The translations under genes and the position numbers were made by a program. This document shows positions 1-11,905 of a stretch of DNA of 64,000 nucleotides, piece by piece. Position 1 is the stretch's first letter. Each line of letters starts with the position of its first letter. Below the pieces are notes generated by a model that had not been told where the DNA came from, made no database searches, and was given only the letters and a program-made list of their open reading frames with translations. Source of the DNA: Aralia elata (taxonomy: Eukaryota; Streptophyta; Magnoliopsida; Apiales; Araliaceae); assembly GCA_034770075.1 (NCBI GenBank), contig CM068383.1, forward strand, positions 48,689,222 to 48,753,221. Direction: 5' to 3'.

Positions 1-1
1 C

Positions 2-2051
2 AAGATAGCATCGCCGTTGACCAATCTCACCAGGAAAACAGTCAAGTTTGTTTGGTCGGAGAAGTGTGAGGAGAGTTTCATGGAATTGAAGAAGAGACTC
101 AGCCAAGCACCAGTGTTGACCTTACCGGACAACACTGGAGGGTTCGTAGTGTATAGTGATGCGTCACACAAGGGTCTTGGTTGTGTATTAATGCAGCACG
201 GCAAGGTCGTGGCGTACGCATCGCGTCAGCTGAAGGATTATGAGAAGGGTTATCCGACTCATGACCTGGAGTTAGCCGCAGTGGTGTTCGCTTTGAAGAT
301 TTGGAGGCACTACCTATATGGGGAGAAGTGTGAGATATATACAGATCACAAAAGTCTGAAATATATCTTCACTCAAAAGGAGCTGAACATGAGGCAACGC
401 CGATGGTTAGAATTGATCAAGGACTACGACTGTGAAATTCTGTACCATCCGGGCAAAGCGAACGTAGTAGCTGATGCCTTAAGTAGGAAAGGCAAGGTGA
501 AATTGATGCAGCTGACAGTTCAGGAGGAATTGATACGAGACTTCGAACGTCTGGAGCTGGAAGTTAGGTTTCCAATGGAGGTGGACGAAAAGGTGTTCGC
601 CGTGACGGTAGGTCCAACTCTATTGGATAAGATACATGAGGCTCAAGAATTTGACGAGGAATGTATTGACATTAAGAAACAGTTATCGGAAGGAAAAGCC
701 TCGAAATATAAGATTGACAGCGCAGGATTGCTGAGATTCGAGGGAAGGATCTGGATACCCTATGTACCAGACTTAAGGGAAGAAATTTTACAGGAGGCCC
801 ATAACACGAGATTTTCGGTACATCCGGGTAGCACCAAGATGTATCAAGATCTTCGTCAACATTATTGGTGGCCGCATTTGAAAGGGGAAGTTGCAGAATT
901 CGTCAGCCGGTGTTTAACTTGTCAACGGATCAAGGCGGAGCACCAACGGCCGAGCGGATTGTTGCAACCCTTAGAGATTCCCGAATGGAAGTGGGAACAC
1001 ATCACAATGGATTTTGTGGTGGGACTGCCAACAACGCAAAAGGGTCTAGACGCCATCTGGGTGATCGTAGATCGTTTGACCAAGTCTGCCCACTTTCTAC
1101 CGATCAAGATCAGGTACAAATTGGAACAGCTGGCAAAACTTTATGTGAAGGAAATAGTATCACGACATGGAGTGCCGGTATCTATTGTGTCTGACAGGGA
1201 TCCGCGCTTCACGTCAAATTTTTGGAGAAGTCTGCAGGAGAGACTGGGAACACAGTTAAGAATGAGTACGGCATATCATCCCCAGACTGATGGTCAGAGT
1301 GAGCGAACAATCCAGACTCTAGAGGATATGCTCCGAGCAGTTGTGATGGACTTAAGTGGTAGCTGGGACGATCACTTGCCGCTGGTAGAGTTCGCCTACA
1401 ATAATAGTTACCATGCTAGCATTGGTATGCCACCGTACGAAGCATTGTATGGAAGAAAGTGTCGAACGCCGTTGTGTTGGGATGAAGTCGGTGAACGGAG
1501 ATTGTTGGGACCCACAGGAATTGGTACAGCAAACCGTGGAAATCGTTAAAGTAATAAGACAACGGTTAGTAGCAGCCCAGGATCGCCAAAAGAAGTACGC
1601 CGACTTACATCGCCAGAAACGAGACTTTGAAGTTGGAAGTTTTGTATTCCTGAAGGTATCTCCCTGGAAAGGAAAGATTCGTTTTGGGAAGAAGGGTAAA
1701 TTGAGCCCTAGGTTCATAGGACCGTTCGAAATTTTGAGGCGGATCGGCGAAGTGGCGTACGAGGTAGCATTACCTCCTGAGCTTGAGCACATTCACAACG
1801 TGTTTCATGTGTCAGTGTTGCGACCTTATAAGCCAGATTACAAACATGTTATTTCCTATGAACCAATTCAAGTCGAACGGGATTTATCGTACGAGGAGGT
1901 TCCTGTTCAAATACTGGATAGAAAAGAGCAGAAGCTGAGGAATAAAATCATTCATTCGGTTAAAGTTCTCTGGAGGAACCACGCGGTGGAAGAAGCTACA
2001 TGGGAGCTCGAAGAGAAAATGAGAGCAAATTACCCTCAGTTGTTTGAGTGA
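2..2051 (+). pseudogene. gypsy pol: RNase H, integrase, chromodomain tail (one frameshift)
   Basis: The frame is open from base 2, so the protein starts upstream. RNase H shows VYSDASHKGLGCVL and YTDHKSLKY near residues 45-125. The integrase has an HHCC zinc motif (H..H..CLTC around residues 265-305), then the catalytic D (MDFVVGLP), D (VSDRDPRF) and E (DGQSERTIQTLE). A single-base frame change near 1511-1515 moves the frame, after which the C-terminal domain (GPFEILRRIGEVAYEVALP) and a chromodomain-like end (TWELEEKMRANYPQLFE) follow to the stop at 2051. Only this one disruption is visible, making it the least damaged pol in the window. Confidence 0.92.
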
Positions 2052-2085
2052 CCTTAGATTGAAATTCCGAGGACGGAATTTTTAT

Positions 2086-2098
2086 AAGGGGGAGAGGA
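2086..2098 (+). other. polypurine tract of element 1
   Basis: The purine run AAGGGGGAGAGGA sits directly before the LTR start TGTAATGTCC, as expected of the plus-strand primer in reverse transcription. Confidence 0.85.
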
Positions 2099-3108
2099 TG
2101 TAATGTCCAGGGAATTTTTAAAACATTGTATCAGATTTATTTTGATAAATAAAATTCACTTTATATAATTCTATGAATTTTAATTGGATCCACGTGAGAA
2201 TTATTATTTAACTATAATTATACGGTCCAATAATTTTCTTGCATTAAAAAGGGGCTCATTAGTAGTGTGATTTAAATTTGTGAGTAACCCTAAGATTTAA
2301 TTTGCAAGAGATTTGAAAGAAAACTTAATTAATAAATTCGTTTCACTATTATTGGATTAAATAAATCGAATGAGGTATTATTGGAAACAAATATCTTAAA
2401 TATGTAATTAGTGGAATTAATCATTTAATAAGGGTGTTAAGTTAATGGACTCATTTTCCTTTTATTTTATTTGGGCCAAAATTTCCTTTTATTCCTATTG
2501 GGCTAGGTTTATTTTTTTTTTTTTTTTCTTTTTTCTTTCTCTTAATTCCCTGTTGGGCCGAACCTAAATTGGATGAGCCCAATTTATTTGCTAGTCGGGT
2601 CAACCCACTTGCCTTGAGCCGGTTGGATCCACCTCAGATGGGGGCAACGGTCATAATAAACTGATTGAGAGAACCAATTTGGGGGAAATTCAGCCTAACA
2701 CTCAGATAACCAAACCAAGAACGGGAACCAAATCCCAAACCCTTGACCACTCGCAACCAGTGAAGGAGAAGGGGGAAAATCAACCCTCAATCGCCTCTAT
2801 CAATCGAGCCAAACCCAAGCCCTCAATCAGTCCATCAGTCGAGCAAAAGACGGGAAGGAGAAGACGCCGGCAAGGGATTACAGAACCATCGGACGAACGG
2901 AGGAGGCATCGAGCGACCGAGAGTTTAATCGGCGGTCCAAAGGTCCCAGGTTTTCAGTGATTGGACCGGTGGAGGTACAACGCTCGAGGATTGAAGTCGT
3001 CAAGTTCACAGGTGGCGATGGGATTGATCGGCGGCCACTATCCTCCTACCGTCGGTTAATAACTCAGGCGCTAGGGTATTATCCGAACCATTTGGGTAAA
3101 GCCTTATC

Positions 3109-3115
3109 TATAAAT
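3109..3115 (+). promoter_or_regulatory. putative TATA box of the element 1 LTR
   Basis: TATAAAT lies in CTTATCTATAAATTGCACC, about 1.0 kb into the LTR. Transcription would start roughly 30 bp downstream. This is prediction by motif only. Confidence 0.5.
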
Positions 3116-4150
3116 TGCACCTCAAACCCCTAAAACAAAACTGCCGAATCTTTGGTTGTGAGTTCCCAATTTAAAAACAATTAGGGTTTGAAATTTCTTA
3201 AGGAGTAAATGTCTGATTTTGTCAACTACTTTGGGAAAAGGAGGAGAATAGCAGCCAGGACACAAATTCGAAACCGATTCGACCTCAAGGTATCACCGAG
3301 ATTTCCACCAAGCTACTGCGTTAGTTCGATTGGTTTGTTTAGTTACCTTATTTTTCTTCCTTTCTGCGTTTGGGGCATTTTGTTCCTTGTAGTGGGTTGA
3401 ATTTTACTCTGTTGTATTGATGGGTTGTGTTGTCCCCTGGTTTTGGGTAGCATAAACTCTGTATTAGGTTGTATATTTGGAGAATTTAGATTGGATGTGG
3501 TTGTGTTGCTGTGTAAATCTCCTTCATTCTATCAGCCGAATTTTGTTGCTATTAGGTTCTGTGTAGTTGCAAATCTGTGCTGGGTTATAATACTGTAATT
3601 AGAGTATTGTGTTTTGTATTTGGATAATTGTACTGTGTTAACTCTTGACTGGGAACTGTCGAACCTAGAAAAGTTATAGCAATTGAAGGTATTAAGCTTA
3701 TACAATACAATTGTTTTGGATTTGTATTATGCTAAATCTGTGTTGGGTTATTCCGATTGAGAATCTAGGTCCTTTTTTTTTTTTTTTTTGAATAGTGTAT
3801 GTTGCTCTTGTTGAGTTGCATCGAACTGTCAAGTATTAGGATTTGCCCACCATGTGATTGTAGAAATGCCATTGAGAACCAACTTGATAGTTTTACCTTA
3901 CGTGACTCAGTGGTTGCTAAGGCTCGCGTTAGGCAATTGCTAGGGCTATAAGTTCCAGCATTTTGTTCTGATGGCGACTGGATGAGGTTATACTATTGTA
4001 ATGCTGCCATAAGGTGAACACTAACACTGTTATTTTGTAATACCACAATGATACGCTAACCAACTAATACTTACTTCATTATTTTTTTTATATTAAATAA
4101 TAATTAAAGTAAAATTAATAAATTAATTATTTGTTTTTTTTAAAAAAAAA

Positions 4151-4420
4151 AAATAAAGATAATAAATATTTAATTATTATTTAGTGATAATAATAATTAA
4201 ATATGAATAAAGTTAATAAAATAATTATTTATTATTTATTAATAAATAATAAATAAAGATAATAAATATTTAATTATTATTTAATAATAATAATTAAATA
4301 TGAATAAAGCTAATGAAATAATTATTTATTATTTATTAGTAAATAATAAATAAAGATAATAAATATTTAATTATTATTTAATAATAATTAAGTATGAATA
4401 AAAGTTATTAATATATAAGG
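4151..4420. repeat. AT-rich tandem repeat, about 98 bp unit, three copies
   Basis: Units starting AAATAAAGATAATAAATATT occur at about 4151, 4251 and 4348. They lie in an almost purely A/T stretch (4080-4700) inside the element 1 LTR. Confidence 0.75.
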
Positions 4421-5182
4421 ATACTAAATGGTAATTATTATGTAATGAATAATATTTAATTAAAATCCATAAAGTAATTATTTATTATTACTTAATTATT
4501 AATTAATATTAAATAATAGTTAAGTATGAATGAAGTTAATAAAGTAATTAGTTACTATAAATAAAGATAATGAATATTCCATTATTAGTAATAATAATAA
4601 AGTGTAAGTAAAGACAATAAGTATTTGATAATTTATTTATTGTTTGACATTAAATAAAGGTCACAAATATCTAATTATTATCTAATTTATATTGTTAATA
4701 AATTAGGTATAAATAAGTTAATAATGATTGAGTATGGGTGAGATTAATAAGTTAATTATCTGTAGTTCTTAATAAATAAAGAATAAGATTAATAATTACT
4801 AAATTACCCCTTAGGTAAATAGTAATTAAGCGCAATAAAATTAAATGAGTAATCAACTATTATTTAGATATTATTGAATCATGCTTATTGGCTCATATTT
4901 AGATATAATAAGGGTAATGATCTGAACATTCGAAGAATAGTAATCATGATTAGCTAACAATTATTTTAATAGTTAAAGGTCATTAAGTTGATTTCCGTTA
5001 AGCTAATGATTAGACAGAAATTAAATATATATGGTGAATTGTTTGTCTTTTAAATAAATAGCATAAGTGAGTGTATCGATATACAGTTATGCAATGCTAA
5101 TGGATGAACCGACTTTATCAACTGATAGGTTATCCAAGGTCAATTAATTAAAGCTAAGATTTAATAGTAGCTGAGCAAACAG

Positions 5183-5892
5183 GCAAGTCCTCTATCTCGA
5201 ACTTTGATTATTGCAAGTTCTTCCTTACTCAACTTTTTACCTTGAGTAATACTTCTAAAACCTTATGCAGTATTTTAATTCATGCAAAAAGGTATATATT
5301 ATTGCAAGTATTCTTTAAGCTTGAATTTTATTTCCAAGCATGCTTTAAGTGGTCTAATTACTTTCAAAATTATTCCACATCTGTATATTATTGACATTTG
5401 TGCATTTGAATTCGTATATTAAATTCAGAAATCTGCAAACCATTCATGGTTAAGTCTGAACCCTTGTTCGGTCAGACAATTATGTGAAATTTTATAAAAG
5501 CTATCCGAACCAATCAATGGTAAGGATTCTTAGACTGTATGAACACCCCTTTATTTATAGGGGAGTACCCCACGTACCGTATATAAGGTACAAATAGCAG
5601 AATTGAATGTTATGCATATACATAGGGTACGCGAGGCTGATCCCCTCAAGTACGTTATTCTGTAGCCAGTAACCAGAGGGTCAACCAGCTATTGACTCCT
5701 CTGGAAGTTATCGTTCAAAGTCTATTTGACTATCAATTGTTCTAAAAGCATTTATTGTTCTTGCTTCTGATTTATTCTATTGTTGAAATCCCTTTTTATC
5801 ATCCCTTCATCATGATATATCTTTATTGTTGTACTTTAAACTTGCTGGGCAAACTCGTTGCTCATTCTTGCTATATCATGACTTTATTGCAG
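5183..5892 (+). other. GC-AG intron-like segment in the element 1 LTR
   Basis: The donor AG|GCAAGT follows GCTGAGCAAAC, and the acceptor is TTTATTGCAG. A stem (TGGGCAA with TTGCTCA, loop of 5) at 5846-5864 ends 28 nt before the acceptor. The same arrangement is in the other two LTR families of this window. No transcript evidence is available. Confidence 0.45.
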
Positions 5893-6254
5893 CGAAACCC
5901 GAGACTTCAGGGAAGAACAAAGGAAAAGAAAAGATGAAACAATAGATTCCTTGTAGCAGACTTTATAATCATGTGTAATTTAATTACTGTTCATGTAATT
6001 TAAACCCTAATAGTTACTTAGGGTATGGGTTGATGTACTTGATTAAGGTTAATTGTATTCTGGGACTAGTAACACCTTATATGAACAACTTATGTTTATT
6101 ATATTCCGCACTTTTAGATATCATATGTTGTAAAGGTGAAGATTGTGTTGGATCGTGATGACCAGATCCGGGTATTTGGAGACCCGAATTTGGGGGCGTC
6201 ACAGGAAGACCAGCCAAATGGATGATGGTACTTTCAGAATATGACATTCTGTAA

Positions 6255-7125
6255 TATTCCGAACCCTAATAAAATTTGTGTATGTAAATTATGTGTTTAT
6301 TAAATGAAATTTCTTGTTCCGACTTTGTATTATGTGATTGTGCATTTTATTAAACAATTAGGTCAAATAAAAAAATTTCGCCAAGCAGCTGTGTCGTGCT
6401 TAATCGGACAAAATGATTTGTCGTGCTTTCGGCAAATTCACCGAGAAGCGTCTCGGCAAATTATTTTTGTAAGCTGCTGTGTCGTGCTTGGAAATGACGA
6501 AGTGCTTTGTCGTGCTTCGGAGTTAATATAATATTATATTAACTGATAAAATTCTAAAATAAGCTAATTAGGGTTAGAATGTTAAACTGAAATAGAAACC
6601 CTAATTTGAAAACCCTAATTGGTAATAGTTGTCTGAATTGAGCAATTAAAACCCTAATTGCAATACCAGAATCTTAATTAATACAATTAGATTCTAAATA
6701 ATGAATCATAATATTAATTATGAATCATTAAGATTAAATTAAATCCTAAACGAAAGATTAAAACCCTAATTGTAGAATTAGAAACCCTAAACCCTAATTA
6801 TGAAACCTTAATTCTAATTAGGTTATCTAAACCCTAAATTATGAATTGATAAACCTTAATTATGATATATAACCCTAATTAAGGTATTACTAAACTTAAA
6901 TTAACATCATAACCATGATTAGCAAAAATCTAATTTTAGTTAGTAAGTAAATAAATGAAAAATTAAATTTAAACCAATGAAAATTGAGCTAGGAGTGTGC
7001 AAGCTTGTGCTCAACACACTCCAGCACAAGTAGGTTACTAAGATCAGATGGAGAGCAGCACAAATCCCAAGCCTAGATATTTTTGGAGGCAAAAATTTGG
7101 AAACTAGCCTATGAAACCCTAATTT
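6255..7125 (+). promoter_or_regulatory. U3 region with telobox-like and TGTCGTGCTT repeats
   Basis: About ten copies of AACCCTAA-type sequence lie upstream of the TATA box, including a double copy AAACCCTAAACCCTAA near 6783. TGTCGTGCTT occurs four times (6392, 6419, 6480, 6509). Teloboxes are known plant promoter elements; a role in this LTR is inference. Confidence 0.5.
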
Positions 7126-7133
7126 CAAGTTGC

Positions 7134-7140
7134 TATAAAT
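7134..7140 (+). promoter_or_regulatory. putative TATA box of the element 2 LTR
   Basis: TATAAAT in TTGCTATAAATAGAATG is conserved in the minus copy near 29025. This would make U3 about 0.9 kb and R-U5 about 3.1 kb. Confidence 0.55.
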
Positions 7141-8052
7141 AGAATGAGAGACTGACCATTAGACCTACGAAATTTTGAAACTTAAACACTTATAATCAAA
7201 GCCTAAACAACCCTCTGTAATCACAAGATCAGTAGCAAAGATCAGAGATCAAAAATTTGAAGAAAAATGTGCATAAACCCTAATTTGTTGCTAGATCTTT
7301 AAGTTTGAATTTGATGTTATGTTTTAGTGTTTAGGAATACTTATTAACATGTAATTAAGTGATCTGAGCGGTTAAATCACGTTTACATAACATCTAGATA
7401 TGAAAATTAAGCCAAAATAGCAAACTGTTCTTGGCAGTCAAGAACAGTCTGACAAGCTATTTTGTCAGAGCTTTTGATCGGCTTAAAATGGTTGTTTGAT
7501 GTGTTTTAAAGCATGAATCAATAGTATGACATGTTAGCTTTAATCTCCAATTGGTAGAAGTCCAAAATTATCTCACAGTAGGAAGATATGGCTGGTCAAA
7601 ACCCGTTGACCGACCATGATAGACTGTTTCTGGGTAACCCAGAAACATGAAGAACACTCTAACAGTGTTCTGACAAGACTTTAATCAACCCAGAACATGC
7701 CTAGACATTATGAAATATGTTCTTTCTTGTTATAAACATGTTATTTGATATGTAAACTACAATCTTGAAGCATCAAAACACATTAATCAAACACAGAATC
7801 AAAATTATTCATGGTCAAACTACGTTGACTGACCATGCCTGACTGAGTTTTTGGGCAACCCAGAAACTCAAGAACAGTTTGAATGATTAGTTTGACCATC
7901 AAATTTAGAGCATCAATTGATATTGTTTAAGATGAAATTTAACATGTCGTTATACCTTACCATGTTGGCTCTAACGACAAACAAAAATCAAATCCAAAAC
8001 ATTAACCAGCTGAGATTAATTTGAGGTCAAAGGTCACTTTTCGACCATGACC

Positions 8053-8076
8053 AAGTGTTCTTCATGAAGAACACTT
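8053..8076. repeat. perfect 24-bp palindrome in the LTR
   Basis: The arm is AAGTGTTCTTCA and the second half is its exact reverse complement. The minus copy keeps the core near 28084-28105. Confidence 0.85.
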
Positions 8077-8128
8077 TTAGCGACAAAATTCATAGCCAAA
8101 CCCAGAAAGCTAGGAACGGATGAAGACT

Positions 8129-8150
8129 GTCGCTAAAGCCCTTTAGCGAC
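8129..8150. repeat. 22-bp hairpin GTCGCTAAAG / CTTTAGCGAC
   Basis: Ten-base arms are separated by CC. The minus copy has the same structure at 28008-28029. It sits about 50 bp from the 24-bp palindrome. Confidence 0.85.
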
Positions 8151-9138
8151 GGTTTTCAAGAAAAATTAATAAAAATTTATTAAATAAATTATAAAATAAT
8201 AAATAAATATTAAATAAATATTTATAATTCATAAATATATTTAAAAATTTATTTTTAATTATAAAAATTTATTTTTAATATTTTTATATATTTCTGAATT
8301 ATTATTTAATTTAATTAAATAATAATAATAATTATAATAAATCATTTAATAATTACATTAATTATTTAAAAATGATATTAAATTATTTAATAATTATATT
8401 AATGATTTAAAAATGATATTAAGGTAAATAAAATTATTATATATAATAATTAAATAAAATATTAAATATTTAAATATTATAAATGATAAATAAATTATTT
8501 AAAAAATATATTAAGTATTTAAAAATTACTTTAAATGATAATTAAATCATTTAAATATTAAATTAAGTTTTGAAAATTATTATAAGTAATAATTAAATTA
8601 TTATAATGATAAAATAAATTCTAAAAAAATATTATTAATGATAAAATAAATTATTTAAATAATATTCTATCTTTCTAAAAATATTATGAATGATAAATAA
8701 ATCATTTAAATAATATTTTAAATATCTAAAAATATTCTAAATGATAAATAATTCATTTAAATAATATATTAGATGTTTTAAAAATATTCTAAATGATAAT
8801 TAAATCATTTAAAAATATTCCTAAGCTTGTAAAATTATTTAAAAATACTTCCAAGCTTATAAAAATTATTTAAAAATAATACCAAGCTTCTAAAAATGTT
8901 ATAAATAATAAATAAATTATTTAGACTAATAATCAAACTTCCAAATGAAGTTTTATCGAACAATCTATGTGTTTAGCCATTAAGGACGCGACCGAGATAC
9001 CGAATCAACGTCGAACCTTAATGAAACTTGTCTAGATTAGCGTAATACATATTTATATAAGTGCTAACGCTTATTATTGGTATACGTAGACTACGTACAT
9101 TGACCAACTATCTTAAATTTTATCGAAACTATGCTAAG

Positions 9139-9670
9139 GCAAGTCTCCGAATCTTGTTACTTTTAAGCAATTCTTTTATGTCTTGCTATCAATGGTTATG
9201 AAGTTATTGCTATTTGTCCAGCATAACTTAAGAAATGAATCCATTATTGATTGCTTGAGCTTGAATTTGTTGTGTCAAACTAAATTGTTTTGGTACGACA
9301 TCCATATTGAGTAAAAGGGACACCGTGGATGGAAGGTGGTCCGACAAACTTTCAAATAAGGTTTAATTTGGCAATTAAATGAATTGACCAAAATTGGCAA
9401 TTAACTTAAATTGACCAAAAATGTGGTAGGATGATATGCATACTCCTAGGATATTGGTGAGGCTGATCACCTACCAGATATCCGAATTCAAAAGGTTCTA
9501 AGTCATTGAAGATTGACAGAACAAAATTGAAATATATGGTTCTGGTACAGAACCCTCAGTATCAATTATACATCACCTGACATCTTTCAAATCAAACACA
9601 TTGTGTTTACATTTTTAAATGAACTTGCTGAGCATTTGTAGCTCATTCTTGCGCATATCTTCTTTTGCAG
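9139..9670 (+). other. GC-AG intron-like segment in the element 2 5' LTR
   Basis: The donor AAG|GCAAGT and acceptor TCTTTTGCAG bracket 532 bp. The minus copy has the equivalent at 26504-27036 (533 bp). A stem TGAGC/GCTCA at 9629-9645 ends 25 nt before the acceptor. Confidence 0.45.
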
Positions 9671-10302
9671 CTTTAAATGATATCCCTGGCACTTCTGGGA
9701 CAGATAAAGGAAAAGGGCACGTTTACCAATTTTATTATCTGCTTTTGAATAATCTAAGTCTTTTAAAGGCTTTTGTTGTAATAACTTAGTACTGAGAACA
9801 ATGTAATCGAACCAAATGATATGTAATATATTATGATCCTTTATTTCATCTATTGCGTTATACTCTGATCTTTATTTTATTTAGCATAGTTGTACTAAGT
9901 TAGATACAGTATCTATACGAACTATACATCTGAATGAGGGTATTTAAATGATGTTGAAAGTCCTATAAGCTCTGGGGTTACACTTAATGAGCGCTGGTAA
10001 GGTGCCATCTTTACCGGAATGCGCCCCTCAGTTCTATGGAAAATCTTATCGTTAATACTGTGAATGTCAGATAGATAGGGAATATAAATATGAAAGAGAT
10101 ATTCATTAGATATGAATCTATACATCCAAGTGAGGGTATCCAAACACAGACAACGTTCTGGCCGGAACTAGTACCTGTTATAGGATACTATGAACCTTGG
10201 ATAAATATAAGTCATATTTTATTGAATATTTATAGTTGTATAGTTTCACGTGAGCACCAGATCTGCTACAGGAGAGTGTAGAGATTTGGGGGCGTCACAG
10301 GT

Positions 10303-10314
10303 TGGTATCAGAGC
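10303..10314 (+). other. primer binding site (initiator Met-tRNA)
   Basis: TGGTATCAGAGC, complementary to the 3' end of plant initiator Met-tRNA, lies 3 nt after the LTR end CA at 10299. Confidence 0.95.
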
Positions 10315-10861
10315 TGTAGATTATAGCTCTAAGGTAGTTAAGAAATACCTTAGGATATAGTCTTTGAGTCCGTAAAATACTTAATCATACATAAAATAAT
10401 CTTAAAAGCTTTATCTTATGTGTAAATTTGTTTCCCCATAATACTAAACAAATTAAAATTCTTTTGTAGGATGGCAGGAGTAGATCAACACATGGTAGGA
10501 TGGCTATCAAACAGTGAGCCCGATGAGGTGCCTGATTATGAGCCGGCTACTCCTGAGCTAGATTTAGAAGAGGACCCAGAGGAGGATCCAGAGGAGGAAG
10601 AACTCCTACATGACCAAGAAATATTAGAGGCTGAGGATGCTAATTACCCTATAGATGGACAGTTGTTAGATCCAGAACCCGATGAGGTAATTAGAGCAGG
10701 GCAGATGATGCGTGTCGACAGACACGAAGAGATAGTTATTGGGTTAGTTCAGCAGTCAACGGAAGAGTTAGAGGCTGCTAACTCTCGGACAGGCATAGCT
10801 GCAGGTTTACTGGAGAGTGAGAGGGATACGACTCGTCGTCTGAGGACCCTTCTTTAGAACA

Positions 10862-11867
10862 CCCAGTGTAAGAACCCGGATTTTTAGAAATTATTAAAAT
10901 AAGAATTTAGTAAATAAAATTCTTACTATGTCATGTGTCAGATTCAAATTGGAACATATATGCGTTATATATATTTTGAATTCTTGTGGCTTGGTAAGAA
11001 AAAGTCAATTTATGTGAAGTTCTAAGAGAAAACTAAGCTATTAAATAAAGTAGGATTGAACTTGAAGTTTAATCGCTGAATTATGGAAGGAGGTAGTAAT
11101 TAATTAAGTGAAAATTATATTTTTGGATAATATGATTTGAATATTAAAGCCTTGTGTGGCAGTAACTTGATAGAAGAGGTTAACTCACTTTTATACAATG
11201 GTGAATTAATATATGTGTTTTGCATAAGGAAAACGAAACGTTTATGTTAATTAAAATTGGTATTATTTTTTTATATTCTGAATAATGTTAATAAATTATG
11301 TAAGTGTTAAGAAGAGAAGAAAATCGATATATCTATGAATAAATATTGGATAGGAATTTATACACGGCTAAATGTGTAGATGGGAGAAATTGTTTTAAGG
11401 CAATTATTTATTAAGATAAATTCTAGCCTTGAAGTATTTTATTTTAAATGTACAGCTTTATATGAGGTAATGTGTATAATTACGTAATATGGTAAATATA
11501 TTAAGTCATATTTACTATATGTAAATGAATCGATATAAATAATTTATAGTAAGAGAAAATAAATTTATTATTTATTTTCTATATGTGATATAAGGACATG
11601 TGCCTTACAGATAGTTATTTCAATGAGACATAGATATTATAATAAATATAATATCTTGAGAAAATGAGTAAATTCTTTTATTATGATTCACCTTTATTTT
11701 CATATATAAAGTTAAAATGTAGCAGAAACATTATATAATGGAATACATATTTTATATATGAGTATGTACATTTTTGTGATTGGCCAAGAGGGTTAAATTT
11801 ATAAAGCTAAGTTATTTTAATAAATAACTTAGTAACCATGATTTTTATAATCAATAATGTGAATTTA

Positions 11868-11905
<38 letters not shown>

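Larger units (their letters stand above)
1..6203 (+). mobile_element. Ty3/gypsy chromovirus (Tekay/Del-like), 3' part, cut by window edge
   Basis: This is the right-hand part of an LTR retrotransposon. In order it shows RNase H, zinc-binding integrase N-terminus, integrase core, a chromodomain-like tail, a polypurine tract and a 4.1 kb 3' LTR ending in GCGTCACA. A chromodomain after integrase is the mark of chromoviruses; the Tekay/Del assignment is from family resemblance. The 5' LTR, gag, protease and most of RT lie outside the window, so the target duplication cannot be checked. Confidence 0.9.
2099..6203 (+). repeat. 3' LTR of element 1 (4.1 kb)
   Basis: It begins TGTAATGTCC right after the polypurine tract and ends TTTGGGGGCGTCACA, the same terminus as the element 2 LTR. 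A TATA box near 3109 implies a U3 of about 1 kb and a very long R-U5. The sequence contains T-runs near 2514 and 3773, an AT-rich tandem repeat at 4151-4420, and a GC-AG intron-like segment at 5183-5892. No second copy is in the window, so the right end rests on the shared terminus alone. Confidence 0.8.
6250..10299 (+). repeat. 5' LTR of element 2 (4050 bp)
   Basis: It runs from TGTAATATTCC to GGGGGCGTCACA, followed after 3 nt by the tRNA-Met priming site. The minus-strand copy (25875-29910, 4036 bp) confirms both ends. Landmarks are telobox-like repeats and a TATA box in U3, palindromes near 8050-8150, a nearly pure A/T block at 8160-8930 with imperfect units of about 65 bp, and an intron-like segment at 9139-9670. 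Confidence 0.93.

Noticed and set aside
6560..6870. Interstitial telomere
   Set aside because: The AACCCTAA copies are irregularly spaced with unrelated sequence between them, and lie inside an LTR U3, so they are telobox-like motifs.
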